From: Kitasatospora herbaricolor
Lineage (GTDB): Bacteria; Actinomycetota; Actinomycetes; Streptomycetales; Streptomycetaceae
Length of the DNA: 64,000 nucleotides
Assembly (NCBI RefSeq): GCF_030813695.1
Contig: NZ_JAUSVA010000002.1
Location: forward strand, 8,021,501-8,085,500
Reading direction: 5' to 3'
The notes under the pieces are model-generated. The model was not told the origin of the DNA and did not search any database. It was given only the letters and a program-made list of their open reading frames with translations. This document shows, in pieces, positions 43,589 through 51,651 of this stretch; positions within the stretch are counted from its first letter, which is position 1; each line of letters starts with the position of its first letter. Position numbers and translations under genes: made by a program.

Positions 43589-44044
43589 TCAGAAGGTGGT
43601 GAGGTCCGCCCAGTGGCTGGCGCCGGAGGGAAGCGGGCGGCTGCCGTGCGCGGAGGCGAGGACGTCGATGATGCCGCCGCCGCGGCCGCCCTCCTCCGGC
43701 GTTCGGTTCGCGCACCACGCACCCTGCACGGAGGCCGGCCCCCCGTCGTCGACCTCGATGTGCACGGTGCGCTCGGTGGGACGCTCCACGTGCAGGGCGA
43801 CCGGCGGCAGCGCGTGTTCGACGGCGTTGGTGACGAGTTCGGAGACGACCAGCAGGGCCAGCTCCGTGGTGTCCTCGTCCACGCCCCACTCCCGCAGGGC
43901 CGTACGGGCGATCCGGCGCGCCGCGCGCACCGAGCCGGGGTGGTGGGGAATGGCCCGGACCACGGGCAGCCCGCCCGCCGGGTCCCGGTCGCGCCCCGTT
44001 CGCGGGTCGTCGACGGTGGTGGTTGTCCCGGGGCTCGGTCCCAT
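43589..44044 (-). CDS. RsbW-like histidine-kinase-type ATPase (anti-sigma or regulatory)
   Basis: This 151-residue HATPase_c protein has the N-box ELVTNAVEHA (69-78), G1-box VDDGGP, and a Gly-rich G2-like GGRGGG near 125. The region PGSVRAARRIARTALREWG is typical of the many small streptomycete ATPases related to RsbW/SpoIIAB. Such proteins phosphorylate anti-anti-sigma partners or bind sigma factors, but no partner gene is adjacent. AGGAGG upstream of ATG 44044 fixes the start; an open frame to 44140 is unsupported. Confidence 0.85.
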   Translation of the reverse strand: MGPSPGTTTTVDDPRTGRDRDPAGGLPVVRAIPHHPGSVRAARRIARTALREWGVDEDTTELALLVVSELVTNAVEHALPPVALHVERPTERTVHIEVDDGGPASVQGAWCANRTPEEGGRGGGIIDVLASAHGSRPLPSGASHWADLTTF

Positions 44045-44620
44045 GATCGCCTCCTGCTGGGTGTCATCGAGGCCGCTGGTCCGCCTTCCGCCGGCAGTTC
44101 GATTGCCTCTGAATCCAGAAAACGGCACAGGACGGGTCAAAAGCCACGGGAAAGAGCCTTTTCCTGATAACGAATGGCGCCGATGGCAGGCGACCTGTGG
44201 GTAATTCCCGGGTCATTGATAGGGAGGTGCCTGGGTAGTGGCGCGCGCCGGGTACGGGGATGGGTAGGTAGTCCCCTCGTACCACGGGCCGTCCTGCCGG
44301 GGACGGGCCGGCCGCTTCACCTCACCCGCCGGGGCGGAGCCGGAGCACCGGCGCCCCATCCGGCCGGAAGGCCGCCCTGACATGGGTCGATGGTACTCGC
44401 GGAAGCCGGCTCCGGCTCGGCTTCCGCCCGGCCGGCCGACTGGTCCCCCGCAACCCGTGGGCCCGGCGTCGGCCGCCCCGACGCCGGGCCGCGCCGGCGG
44501 GCGACCGGAATACCCTGCCCTCGCGAACTGCCCCGGCGGATCGCCGGCCGGGAATTCGACAGGTCTACGGAGTGTGCCGAGCCCGGAATTCCGGCGGGCG
44601 TCGGAAACGGCGATTCCCTG

Positions 44621-44643
44621 AAAAAGGACGGCCCGGGCCGTCC
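44621..44643 (-). terminator. Intrinsic terminator after the DeoR gene
   Basis: On the minus strand the perfect 18-bp palindrome GGACGGCCCGGGCCGTCC (44626-44643) is followed by TTTTT, ten bases after the stop. The 44045-44620 stretch beyond it carries the upstream region of the RsbW-like gene, including an inverted repeat GGTACG/CGTACC (44251-44283), but no gene. Confidence 0.8.
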
Positions 44644-44652
44644 GGGCGGCCG

Positions 44653-45480
44653 CTACGCCGGGTCGTGCCCGCCCGACGGTTCGCGCGCCAGGATCAGCTC
44701 CCCGACCCTGTCGGCGAGCACCGACCGGGCGTGGCTGTCCAGCCGGTCGTCGGTGACGAAGTGGTGGACCGCCCCCAGCTCCGCGAAGCCGTTCAGGCCG
44801 ACCACGCCCCACTTGGTGTGGTCCGCCACCACGGCGACCCGCCGGGCGCAGGCGAGCAGCGCCCGATTGGTCTGCGCCTCCGCGAGATCGGGCGTGGTGA
44901 GACCGGCCCGCTCGGAGACGCCGTGGGCGCCGATGATGAGCAGATCGACGTGCAGCGACTCGATCGTCAGATTGGCGAGGGGCCCCGCGAGCGCCGCCGA
45001 ACGGGTGGGGGCGCCGCCGGTCACCAGGACCGCGGGCGAGACGTGCGCCTGCTCCCGGTCGGCGGCCCGCAGAAGGCCGGCCACCGGCAGCGAGTTGGTC
45101 ACCACCGTGAGATCCGGCCGGTCCAGCAGCCGGGTCGCCACGGCGAAGGCGGTGGTCCCCGCGGAGAGACCGACCACACTGCCCGGTTGGACCAGCAGGG
45201 CAGCGGCGTCGGCGATGGCCGCCTTGGCGCCCGACTCGCGGCCCGACTTCGCCTCGAACCCGGGCTCGTCGAGTGCTCTTCCGGCCACGGGGACCAGGGC
45301 GCCGCCGTGCACCTTCTCCACCGCGCCCGTTCGGGCCAGGGTGTCGAGGTCCCGGCGGACCGTCATGTCCGAGACGCCGAGCTGCTCCACCAGGTCGGCC
45401 ACCCGGACGCCACCCCCGCGGTGCACCAGATCGAGAATGACGGCCCGTCGTTGATGTGCGAGGAATCCCTGGTCTGCCAC
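44653..45480 (-). CDS. DeoR-family transcriptional regulator of sugar metabolism
   Basis: This 275-residue regulator has an N-terminal winged helix: HQRRAVILDLVHRGGGVRVA, then LVEQLGVSDMTVRRDLDTLA, and the typical VHGGALVP wing. The C-terminal sugar-phosphate sensor domain shows VVGLSAGTTAFAVATRL, VVTNSLPVA, VTGGAP and DLLIIGAHGVS. These proteins answer to phosphorylated sugars. The start is uncertain: GTG 45480 gives normal family length but only a weak ribosome site; the frame is open to 45603. It lies 168 bp downstream of the GH27 gene on the same strand, with a hairpin between. Confidence 0.88.
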   Translation of the reverse strand: MADQGFLAHQRRAVILDLVHRGGGVRVADLVEQLGVSDMTVRRDLDTLARTGAVEKVHGGALVPVAGRALDEPGFEAKSGRESGAKAAIADAAALLVQPGSVVGLSAGTTAFAVATRLLDRPDLTVVTNSLPVAGLLRAADREQAHVSPAVLVTGGAPTRSAALAGPLANLTIESLHVDLLIIGAHGVSERAGLTTPDLAEAQTNRALLACARRVAVVADHTKWGVVGLNGFAELGAVHHFVTDDRLDSHARSVLADRVGELILAREPSGGHDPA

Positions 45481-45608
45481 TGCCTTGCTTTCTGATCGTC
45501 GGTCAACAGGTGGGTTCTGCCGGGTGGCACGACCCGGGGCCACGTCCTCGCCCGGCGTCGGCCCCGGGCGAAGGCGTGGCCGACGCCGGTCCTGCTCGGT
45601 CACCGGCC

Positions 45609-45640
45609 GGCCGGCCCGGGAGTGCGTACCCGGGCCGGCC
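45609..45640. terminator. Terminator of the GH27 gene
   Basis: GGCCGGCCCGGG (45609-45620) pairs perfectly with CCCGGGCCGGCC (45629-45640) just after the GH27 stop (45649). Confidence 0.7.
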
Positions 45641-45648
45641 GTGCCCGC

Positions 45649-47775
45649 TCAGTGGCAGGTCAGAGCCGGGGCCGCCCAGTCGGCGTGGTCGTAGAGGGTG
45701 GACCCGTGCGGGTCGACGTGCAGCCGGAGCCAGGTCACGCCGGTCAGGTCCGCGGTCAGGGCGACGGGTGCCGAGGTGCCGGTCACCGCGCCGCTGTCGG
45801 CGATCTTCGTGTCGTCCCCGTAGACCTGGAAGACGACGTCGCCCGGGTGGCCGGCCATCTCGTCGTCGACCCCGACGGTGCCGGTGAACGAGGAACAGGC
45901 GCCGCCGAGGTAGTACAGGATGTCGCTGGTGGCGTTGGTCCCGAGCCCCTTCGGATAGGTGGTGCCACGGATGCTCAGCGGCTTTCCGTCACCGGCGTCC
46001 TTCCCGCCGTTGCTCCGGTCCTTCTCGACCGGGCCCCAGCCGTTGGTGGCCGACACCCAGGCCACCCCCGACAGCCCGACCGTGCCGGTGGGCGGGGCGG
46101 GGAGCACCTGGACGTCGACGTCACGCCTGGCCACGGTCACCGTGTGCCCGTCACCCCAGGCGTAGGTGACGACGAGTGGGATCACGTGACTGCCCGGGGC
46201 CGCCCCGGCCGGCGCGGTCACGCTCCAGGTCGTGGTCAGCGTCTTCTCGGTGGCCAGGGTGGCCTTGGACCACGCGTTCGACGAGCTGACGCTCCAGCCG
46301 CCGGACGGGGCGCCGGTGACGCGGACGTCGGCCAGGGTCGCCTTCCCGTAGTTGGTGACCGAACTGGTGAAGGTCGCCGACCGGCCCGGGGCGACGGCGA
46401 GGTCGGTCCCGGCGGGGTTCGCGGGCGCCTGGGCCGACACCAGGACGAGCGGTTGGACGGTGGAGAAGTCCCCGATCGCCTTGACCCGGTAGACGGCGGT
46501 CCCGTGCGCCGGCACGTCGGCGCTGATGGTGCCGGCGGTCTCGAAGGTGCCCTTCGACCACAGGTCCTTGACCCGGTAGGCCGCCGAGGCGGGCAGCCCG
46601 AGCTGGCCGCTCCGGATGCTGATGCCGGCCGGTGCGTCGGTGGGGTTGTAGAGGGCCACCGCGCGGTCGCCGTTCGCCAGCGGCTTGCTGAGCACCATGG
46701 TGCCGTTGACGGAGGCCACGATCTGTCCCTGGACGCCGAGGCTGTCCTGGTCGACGGCGATGAGATCGGCGTTGGTGAGGATCGCCATCGTCTCGGGGGT
46801 CGCGGTGCGCAGGTCGGTGCCGATCAGCAGGGGCGCGGCCATCACCGCCCACATCGCGAAGTGGGTCCGGTACTCGGTGTCGGTCATGCCGCCGTTCCCG
46901 ACCTCCAGCATGTCCGGGTCGTTCCACGCACCGGGCCGGGCGTACTGGGACAGTGTGGCGTTGGCCGCGATGATCTTCTTCACGCTGGCCCAGCCGTCGT
47001 AGATGTCCCCGGTGGTGCGCCACAGACTGGCCATGGAGCTGCCCCAGGTCCAAGGGCTCTGCGCACCCCACTGGCACAGCGAGTAGACGATCTTCCGGCC
47101 GGACTTGCCGAGCGCGTCGGCCATCGCCTGGTACCGGGCCATGTGCTGCGCCTGGGTGCTGGAGTTCTCCTTGGTGGTACCGCAGTTGTCGTACTTGAGG
47201 AAGTCCACGCCCCAGGCGGCGAAGTCGTTCGCGTCGGTCTGCTCGTGGCCGAGGCTGCCCGGGAAGTGCTGGCAGGTCTCCGTCCCCGCCGACTCGTAGA
47301 TGCCCAGTTTGAGACCGAGGCCGTGCACGTAGTCGGCCGTGCCCTTGATCCCGTCGGGGAACTTGACCGGGTCCGGCACGAGGTGACCCTGGGCGTCGCG
47401 GGTCTTGGTCATCCAGCAGTCGTCGATGTTGACGTAGGTGTAGCCGGCGGCCTTGAGGCCCTTGCTGATGAACAGGTCGGCGGTCTGCTTGACGAGCTGC
47501 TCGTCCACGTCGCAGGCGAAGGAGTTCCAGTCGTTGAACCCCATCGGCGGCGTCTTGGCGTAGCTGACCGGCACCGCCGCCGAGGCGGACTGGGACTGGA
47601 CGACCTGGAGCGTGCCGACGGCGCTGAGCGCCGCCAGCACCATGGCCCCGGAGGTGAGGACCGCGGTCCCCCTCCTGCGGGCGGGCGCCGGCCGGAGGGG
47701 CGGGCCGGCCGGCAGCGGGTGGGGGTCGGCGGCGGATGATGCCGCCCGGAATCTGTCGGACCGGAATAAGCGCAT
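45649..47775 (-). CDS. Secreted GH27 glycosidase with NEW3 and NPCBM domains (alpha-galactosidase or beta-L-arabinopyranosidase)
   Basis: This 708-residue exported enzyme has a long signal region (cleavage near ASA at about 66). The GH27 barrel begins TPPMGFNDWNSFACDVDE and includes NIDDCWM. The nucleophile is Asp196 in FLKYDNC. The acid/base is probably Asp257 in LWRTTGDI. GAWNDPDMLEVG is conserved. The substrate loop reads LGIYESAGTETC where alpha-galactosidases usually read YSDAG. After the C-terminal beta-domain (about 350-430) come a NEW3-like beta-sandwich (about 440-545) and an NPCBM carbohydrate-binding domain (about 550-708, KGLGTNATSDI, VGVDDEM). GAGGAG upstream of ATG 47775 fixes the start. 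Confidence 0.92.
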   Translation of the reverse strand: MRLFRSDRFRAASSAADPHPLPAGPPLRPAPARRRGTAVLTSGAMVLAALSAVGTLQVVQSQSASAAVPVSYAKTPPMGFNDWNSFACDVDEQLVKQTADLFISKGLKAAGYTYVNIDDCWMTKTRDAQGHLVPDPVKFPDGIKGTADYVHGLGLKLGIYESAGTETCQHFPGSLGHEQTDANDFAAWGVDFLKYDNCGTTKENSSTQAQHMARYQAMADALGKSGRKIVYSLCQWGAQSPWTWGSSMASLWRTTGDIYDGWASVKKIIAANATLSQYARPGAWNDPDMLEVGNGGMTDTEYRTHFAMWAVMAAPLLIGTDLRTATPETMAILTNADLIAVDQDSLGVQGQIVASVNGTMVLSKPLANGDRAVALYNPTDAPAGISIRSGQLGLPASAAYRVKDLWSKGTFETAGTISADVPAHGTAVYRVKAIGDFSTVQPLVLVSAQAPANPAGTDLAVAPGRSATFTSSVTNYGKATLADVRVTGAPSGGWSVSSSNAWSKATLATEKTLTTTWSVTAPAGAAPGSHVIPLVVTYAWGDGHTVTVARRDVDVQVLPAPPTGTVGLSGVAWVSATNGWGPVEKDRSNGGKDAGDGKPLSIRGTTYPKGLGTNATSDILYYLGGACSSFTGTVGVDDEMAGHPGDVVFQVYGDDTKIADSGAVTGTSAPVALTADLTGVTWLRLHVDPHGSTLYDHADWAAPALTCH

Positions 47776-48546
47776 GAGGACTCCTCAGGTGGGGGTCTTG
47801 AGCGGCCTGGTGAGCCAGGGGGTAGCCGGGGCCCCGGTGGCGGACGTGGTGAACGTCGCGACCGGGAGCCCGGGGCCGTGGCGGCCGCACGGGGGCGGAT
47901 CCGGCAGGGCGGAAGCCCTGTCCGTGATCGGATCTGTTGCTTTCCGTTCGCTTGTCGATGTCTTGCGCCGCCGCCCCCTCCGGTCACCCGATCGGTGACC
48001 GCCGCGCCGGCCGGCCGTGCTCCGGCGGGGTGAGGTGGGTCGGAGGTTTCGCGGCGCTGCCGTCGACGGTGGGTGAACGTCGGCGGACGGTCCTCGGCGG
48101 GCGCGGTGAACTGCACCGGGCCAGCCGCTGACGGCTCGTCATCGGGTACGAACGAGGCGGTCGAGCGCTTGCGCCGTGCGTCGGTGGTGACGGACGAGGA
48201 CCTCGGGGGAGTGCGTGCGTGGCTCCTCGGTGGGGCCGGCGCGGCCGAGGACGACGGGTGCCGGTGGCCGGGGGTGGAGCGGGGATCGGCCGGGTGAGGT
48301 GCTCCCGGTATCGGTCCCGCCGGGTACCGCTCCCTGGCCGACGCCCCCTGGAAGCATGTGCAGTCCTCCCACAAGAGTCAACATTAACCGTCGGATACCG
48401 ACAGAACGAGACGGTATTCCCATCGGTATCGCTCAGGCAAGAGGGCCTCGCCGATCGATTCCCGGCCTCGGGTGTTGGTTTTCGTTTGGATGGCTTGAAG
48501 TGGAAGATGCTGAAGCAGCAGTTGTCCAGCCAAGTCGGCCGGCCCT
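47776..48546. other. Intergenic region, about 770 bp, with lower-GC patch
   Basis: No intact gene is supported. The first 180 bp should hold the GH27 promoter, but I see no operator of the TGTTGGCG or TTGTTAGCG types. At 48401-48440 GATACCG and CGGTAT elements form inverted and direct repeats. The 48470-48536 stretch is visibly poorer in GC than its surroundings and abuts a gene remnant, so it may mark a recombination junction. Confidence 0.45.
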
Positions 48547-48894
48547 GACGACGGCGGGCCTCGGAAGACCGACCCCGCCCCCGGCACCACCCCGGTCGGC
48601 TGCTACCCGCCCAACGGCTACGGGCTGTACGACATGGCCGGCAACGTCTGGGAACGGACCACGGACCGCTGGACCGGCCGCCATCCCGATCCCGCGGCCG
48701 GCGCCTGCTGCGCACCGCGCAACCCGCGCGTCGACGCACCACCCGCGGACGGCAGCGGCCCGTCCGCCGAGCGCTTCCCACGGCGGGTGATCAAGGGAGG
48801 CTCGCACCTGGGCGCGCCGGACTACTGCCTGCGCTACCGGCCCGCCGCCCGGCAGGGGCAGAGCGAGGCCCAGGCCGTGCTCGCCCGGGAATGG
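48547..48894 (+). pseudogene. Remnant of a formylglycine-generating enzyme (sulfatase-modifying factor)
   Basis: This open stretch encodes the C-terminal part of an FGE: VGCYPPNGYGLYDMAGNVWE, then FPRRVIKGGSHLGAPDYCLRYRPAARQ. An in-frame TGA lies just upstream (near 48512), no start codon or ribosome site is present, and the N-terminal two thirds are missing. Intact enzymes have two active-site Cys in a GGSxxCxxxxC pattern; here the first is Gly (GGSHLG) and only the second remains. The terminal GFR segment is also lost. It therefore cannot be functional. Confidence 0.8.
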
Positions 48895-48927
48895 CCCCCT
48901 CCGGGCGAGCCCAAGGCCCGACGGGGT

Positions 48928-48968
48928 GAGCCCCGGGGAACGCGGGACCGTCGCGTTCCCCGGGGCTC
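48928..48968. terminator. 17-bp hairpin between FGE remnant and lipoprotein gene
   Basis: Arms 48928-48944 and 48952-48968 are perfectly complementary. It lies 65 bases after the stop of the leftward lipoprotein gene (49033) and probably terminates it. Confidence 0.7.
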
Positions 48969-49032
48969 GGTCCTGCGTGCCGTAGCCGGCCCCGCGCCGT
49001 CGGCGTCGTGCTCCGTGGCCCGTGCGGAGCGG

Positions 49033-49794
49033 CTACCTGCAATCCCGGAAGCGGGGGTCGTCGTCCTTGACGCCGGTGGGCGCGCCCATGGTCAGGGTGT
49101 CGGCGGCCGGGGCGCCGTCCCGCAGGACCTCGGCGGGCAACGTGCCGGAGACCGCCCACGGGGTCACCAGCGTGTACAAGGTGCGGGTCCCGGCGGGGGT
49201 GCGCACGCTGCCTGCCTCGGTCAGGGTGAGGGCCGAGCCGTTGCAGGAGATCCGGCCGACCTTCTGCTGGTCCGCGAGGAACACCGTGGCCCAGTGGCCG
49301 CCGTCCACGACGCCCGGGCCGAGCACGGCCCGGAGCGCCGGCGTGTCTCCCGCGGGCAGGGTCGTCTCCGCGAAGCAGCTGCGGGCGACGGCCACCCAGG
49401 TGCGCTGCCCCCAGCAGAGCGCGCCGCTGCTCTTCGGCCACACGAACCAGTAGGTCTCCGCCGCCGGGTCCTGGAACACCGTGACCAGCCGCTCGACGGC
49501 GGGGGTGTCGCCGGCCTGCTCGGCCAGCTCCCGGATCTGCTGCTCCGCCTGCTCGCGGGTCACCGGCGGCCGGCCGTCCCGGGAGGGCGAGATCGTCATG
49601 GTGGGGATCGCCGTGGGTCCGGACGGGCCGGCGCTCGTCGCAGCGGGCACCACGGGCACCGCGGCGGTCGACGACAAGGCCGCCGCCGGGACGGGAACCA
49701 CCTTCGGTGACTCCTCGGGCACTTCCGTGCACCCGGCGGCCAGCAGAATCGCTGCGCCGAGCATGGCAAGACTGCTGTGACGGACCTGGCCCAT
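49033..49794 (-). CDS. Hypothetical lipoprotein
   Basis: I do not recognise a family. The 253-residue protein has a short signal peptide and lipobox LAAGC (Cys22). A Pro/Ala/Thr-rich spacer (about 30-75) is followed by a folded domain (about 77-253). Visible features there are TREQAEQQIRELAEQAGDTP, YWFVWPKSSGALCWGQRTW and FAETTLPAGDTPALRAVLG, with five Cys that could form disulfides. It ends DDDPRFRDCR. GGGGGAG precedes ATG 49794 closely. Likely surface exposed; no neighbour hints at a role. Confidence 0.75.
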   Translation of the reverse strand: MGQVRHSSLAMLGAAILLAAGCTEVPEESPKVVPVPAAALSSTAAVPVVPAATSAGPSGPTAIPTMTISPSRDGRPPVTREQAEQQIRELAEQAGDTPAVERLVTVFQDPAAETYWFVWPKSSGALCWGQRTWVAVARSCFAETTLPAGDTPALRAVLGPGVVDGGHWATVFLADQQKVGRISCNGSALTLTEAGSVRTPAGTRTLYTLVTPWAVSGTLPAEVLRDGAPAADTLTMGAPTGVKDDDPRFRDCR

Positions 49795-49963
49795 GACTCC
49801 CCCTGGATCGACCTGGGCCGAGCCTAGTCAGTCGGTGCTCTCCGTGACGACCCGAAAGTTCCACGGGGGCGGTGACCGGCGCGTTCGAGGGCCGGCCGTC
49901 CGCCGCAGCACCCTCGCCGGGCTGCTGCGACGGTGACGTGGCGTCGGCCGTCGGACGCCCCCA

Positions 49964-50555
49964 CCCGCCGCGGCACTGAACGTCACCGTCACCGACCCCA
50001 CCGCCGGCAGCTTCGTGACCGTGTACCCCGGGGGGAGCGGCCTCGCAGGCCATGTCCGCCGTGCCCGGCGACACGGTGATCGCGGACGGCCGCACCGCGG
50101 ACCAGCTGGGCCGGCTGACCCCGTGGAACGCCGGCAAGAAGCCCACCGGCGGCGAGTTCGGCAAGCTGAGCGCCCCGATCACGGACGCCAAGCCCGGCAA
50201 GATCGCCTACGCCCTGGACCTCCGCGCCCAGGTCCCGACCGGACCCGCCTGCACGAACACCGTGACCGGCAGCCACACCGGCCCGCTGGTGGTCGCCACC
50301 GGCACCACCTGCCTGACCGCCGCCCGGCAGACCGGCCCGGTCGTGGTCCGGGCCGGGGCGAGCCTGGTGGTCCGGGGGTCGGAGCTCACCGGCCCGGTGC
50401 AGGCGGTCGGCGCCGGCACCGTGCAGTTCTGCGGCGCCGTCCTCAACGGTCCGCTGAGCGTGCTGAACACCCGCGACCACCTGACCCTGACCGGCCCCGG
50501 CTGCACCCCGAACTCCCTGAGCGGCCCGCTCCAGCTGGTCGGCAACCCCTCCTGA
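49964..50555 (+). pseudogene. Frameshifted remnant of a secreted streptomycete protein
   Basis: The first part in one frame reads ALNVTVTDPTAGSFVTVYPG, which resembles the start of repeated domains in streptomycete secreted proteins. The rest, in the next frame, reads GAASQAMSAVPGDTVIADG. It continues to a Gly/Val-rich end with TGPVVVRAGASLVVRGSELT and LSGPLQLVGNPS, a beta-helix-like tail. A run of six G at 50030-50035 is where the frames part; five G would join them. No signal peptide or start codon precedes it, and a stop lies upstream. An ORF from ATG 50052 could still make 167 residues. Confidence 0.55.
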
Positions 50556-50633
50556 GCCCGCCCCGCAGCTCGCCGACGGCCGCTGCGCACCGGGGCGGCC
50601 GTCGGGTGCCGAGCCTCGGCACCCCGGCCCGGT

Positions 50634-51548
50634 TCAGGAGTTGACGGGCAGGCGCCCGCCCAGCCGGGTGGTGAGTTCGTCCACCAGGGCTTGGACGAGG
50701 GCCGGCCGGGGGCCCGGGCGGGTGGCGCAGTACCAGGTGCGGGTCATCGGCTCGGCGCCGATCCGGACCAGGGCCAGGCCGTGCGAGGCGACGTACGGGG
50801 CGGCGACCCAGCCGGGCAGGACGGTGGCGCCCTGACCGCCGGCCACCATCTCGATCACCAGGTCGGTGATGACCGGCATGGTGGTGATCCGCCCGGGGCG
50901 GGCGCCGTGCGGGAGGGGGAGCGGGGTGGCGGGGACCCGGCTCTGGTCGTAGAGGTCGTAGAGGACCAGCCGGGAGTCGTCGAAGTCCCGTGCGGTGAGG
51001 TGGGGGAGGGTCGCCCAGGGGTGGGTGGCCGGCACCACGGCCACCATCTCGTCCTCGAACAGCCGGACCAGGTCGACCCGGTCCATCTCCGGGTCCGCCT
51101 TGGTGATCAGGGCGACGTCGAGGCGGTCCTCCAGCAGGGCGGTGATCAGGGTGTCGCCGGGGAGCGTCTCGATCCGCACCTCGGCGTCCGGGCAGCGGTC
51201 GCGGAAGCCGTGGATGACGGGCGGCAGCCACTGGAAGGTGGTGCTGCACTGGACGGCGAACCGGACCCGGCGGTCCCGGCCGTCCCGCAGCTCCCGCACG
51301 TCACGGGTGGCCGAGGCCAGCTCGGCGATGACCTGTCGGGCTGCCAGCAGCATCCGCCGGCCGGCCGCGTTCGGCACCAGTCGGCGTCCTTGCCGGTCGA
51401 AGAGCTGGACCCCGAGCCGCTCCTCCATCCTGGTGAGCCGCTGGCTCAGGGCGGGCTGGCTGACGTAGAGGCGTTCGGCGGCGGCGGTGAGGGAGCCGGT
51501 GTCGGCCACCGTGTCGAGCAGTTCCAGGTCACGCAGATCGACATCCAT
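50634..51548 (-). CDS. LysR-family transcriptional regulator
   Basis: This 304-residue LTTR begins DVDLRDLELLDTVADTGSLT with the winged helix AAAERLYVSQPALSQRLTRM EERLG (about 21-45). The effector domain (about 90-300) has VRFAVQCSTTFQWLPPVI, LLEDRLDVALITKADPE and VVPATHPWATLPHL. It is divergent from an SDR gene across about 100 bp, the usual layout for an LTTR and its target. The ribosome site is poor (leader reads ACCTCACATT before the ATG). Confidence 0.93.
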   Translation of the reverse strand: MDVDLRDLELLDTVADTGSLTAAAERLYVSQPALSQRLTRMEERLGVQLFDRQGRRLVPNAAGRRMLLAARQVIAELASATRDVRELRDGRDRRVRFAVQCSTTFQWLPPVIHGFRDRCPDAEVRIETLPGDTLITALLEDRLDVALITKADPEMDRVDLVRLFEDEMVAVVPATHPWATLPHLTARDFDDSRLVLYDLYDQSRVPATPLPLPHGARPGRITTMPVITDLVIEMVAGGQGATVLPGWVAAPYVASHGLALVRIGAEPMTRTWYCATRPGPRPALVQALVDELTTRLGGRLPVNS

Positions 51549-51651
51549 AATGTGAGGTTATCTCAGACTCCAATATGTGTCGTGGTCTTATGGATCGTAC
51601 GAGCCTACGGTTTCACCAACACCCCACGTACACATCGACGGAGGCTCCACC
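51549..51651. promoter_or_regulatory. Divergent LysR/SDR promoter region
   Basis: This 103-bp AT-richer gap contains TTATCTCAGACTCCAATA (51558-51575) with T-N11-A pairs, the usual LTTR box pattern. GGAGG (51640-51644) is the SDR ribosome site. Confidence 0.5.
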
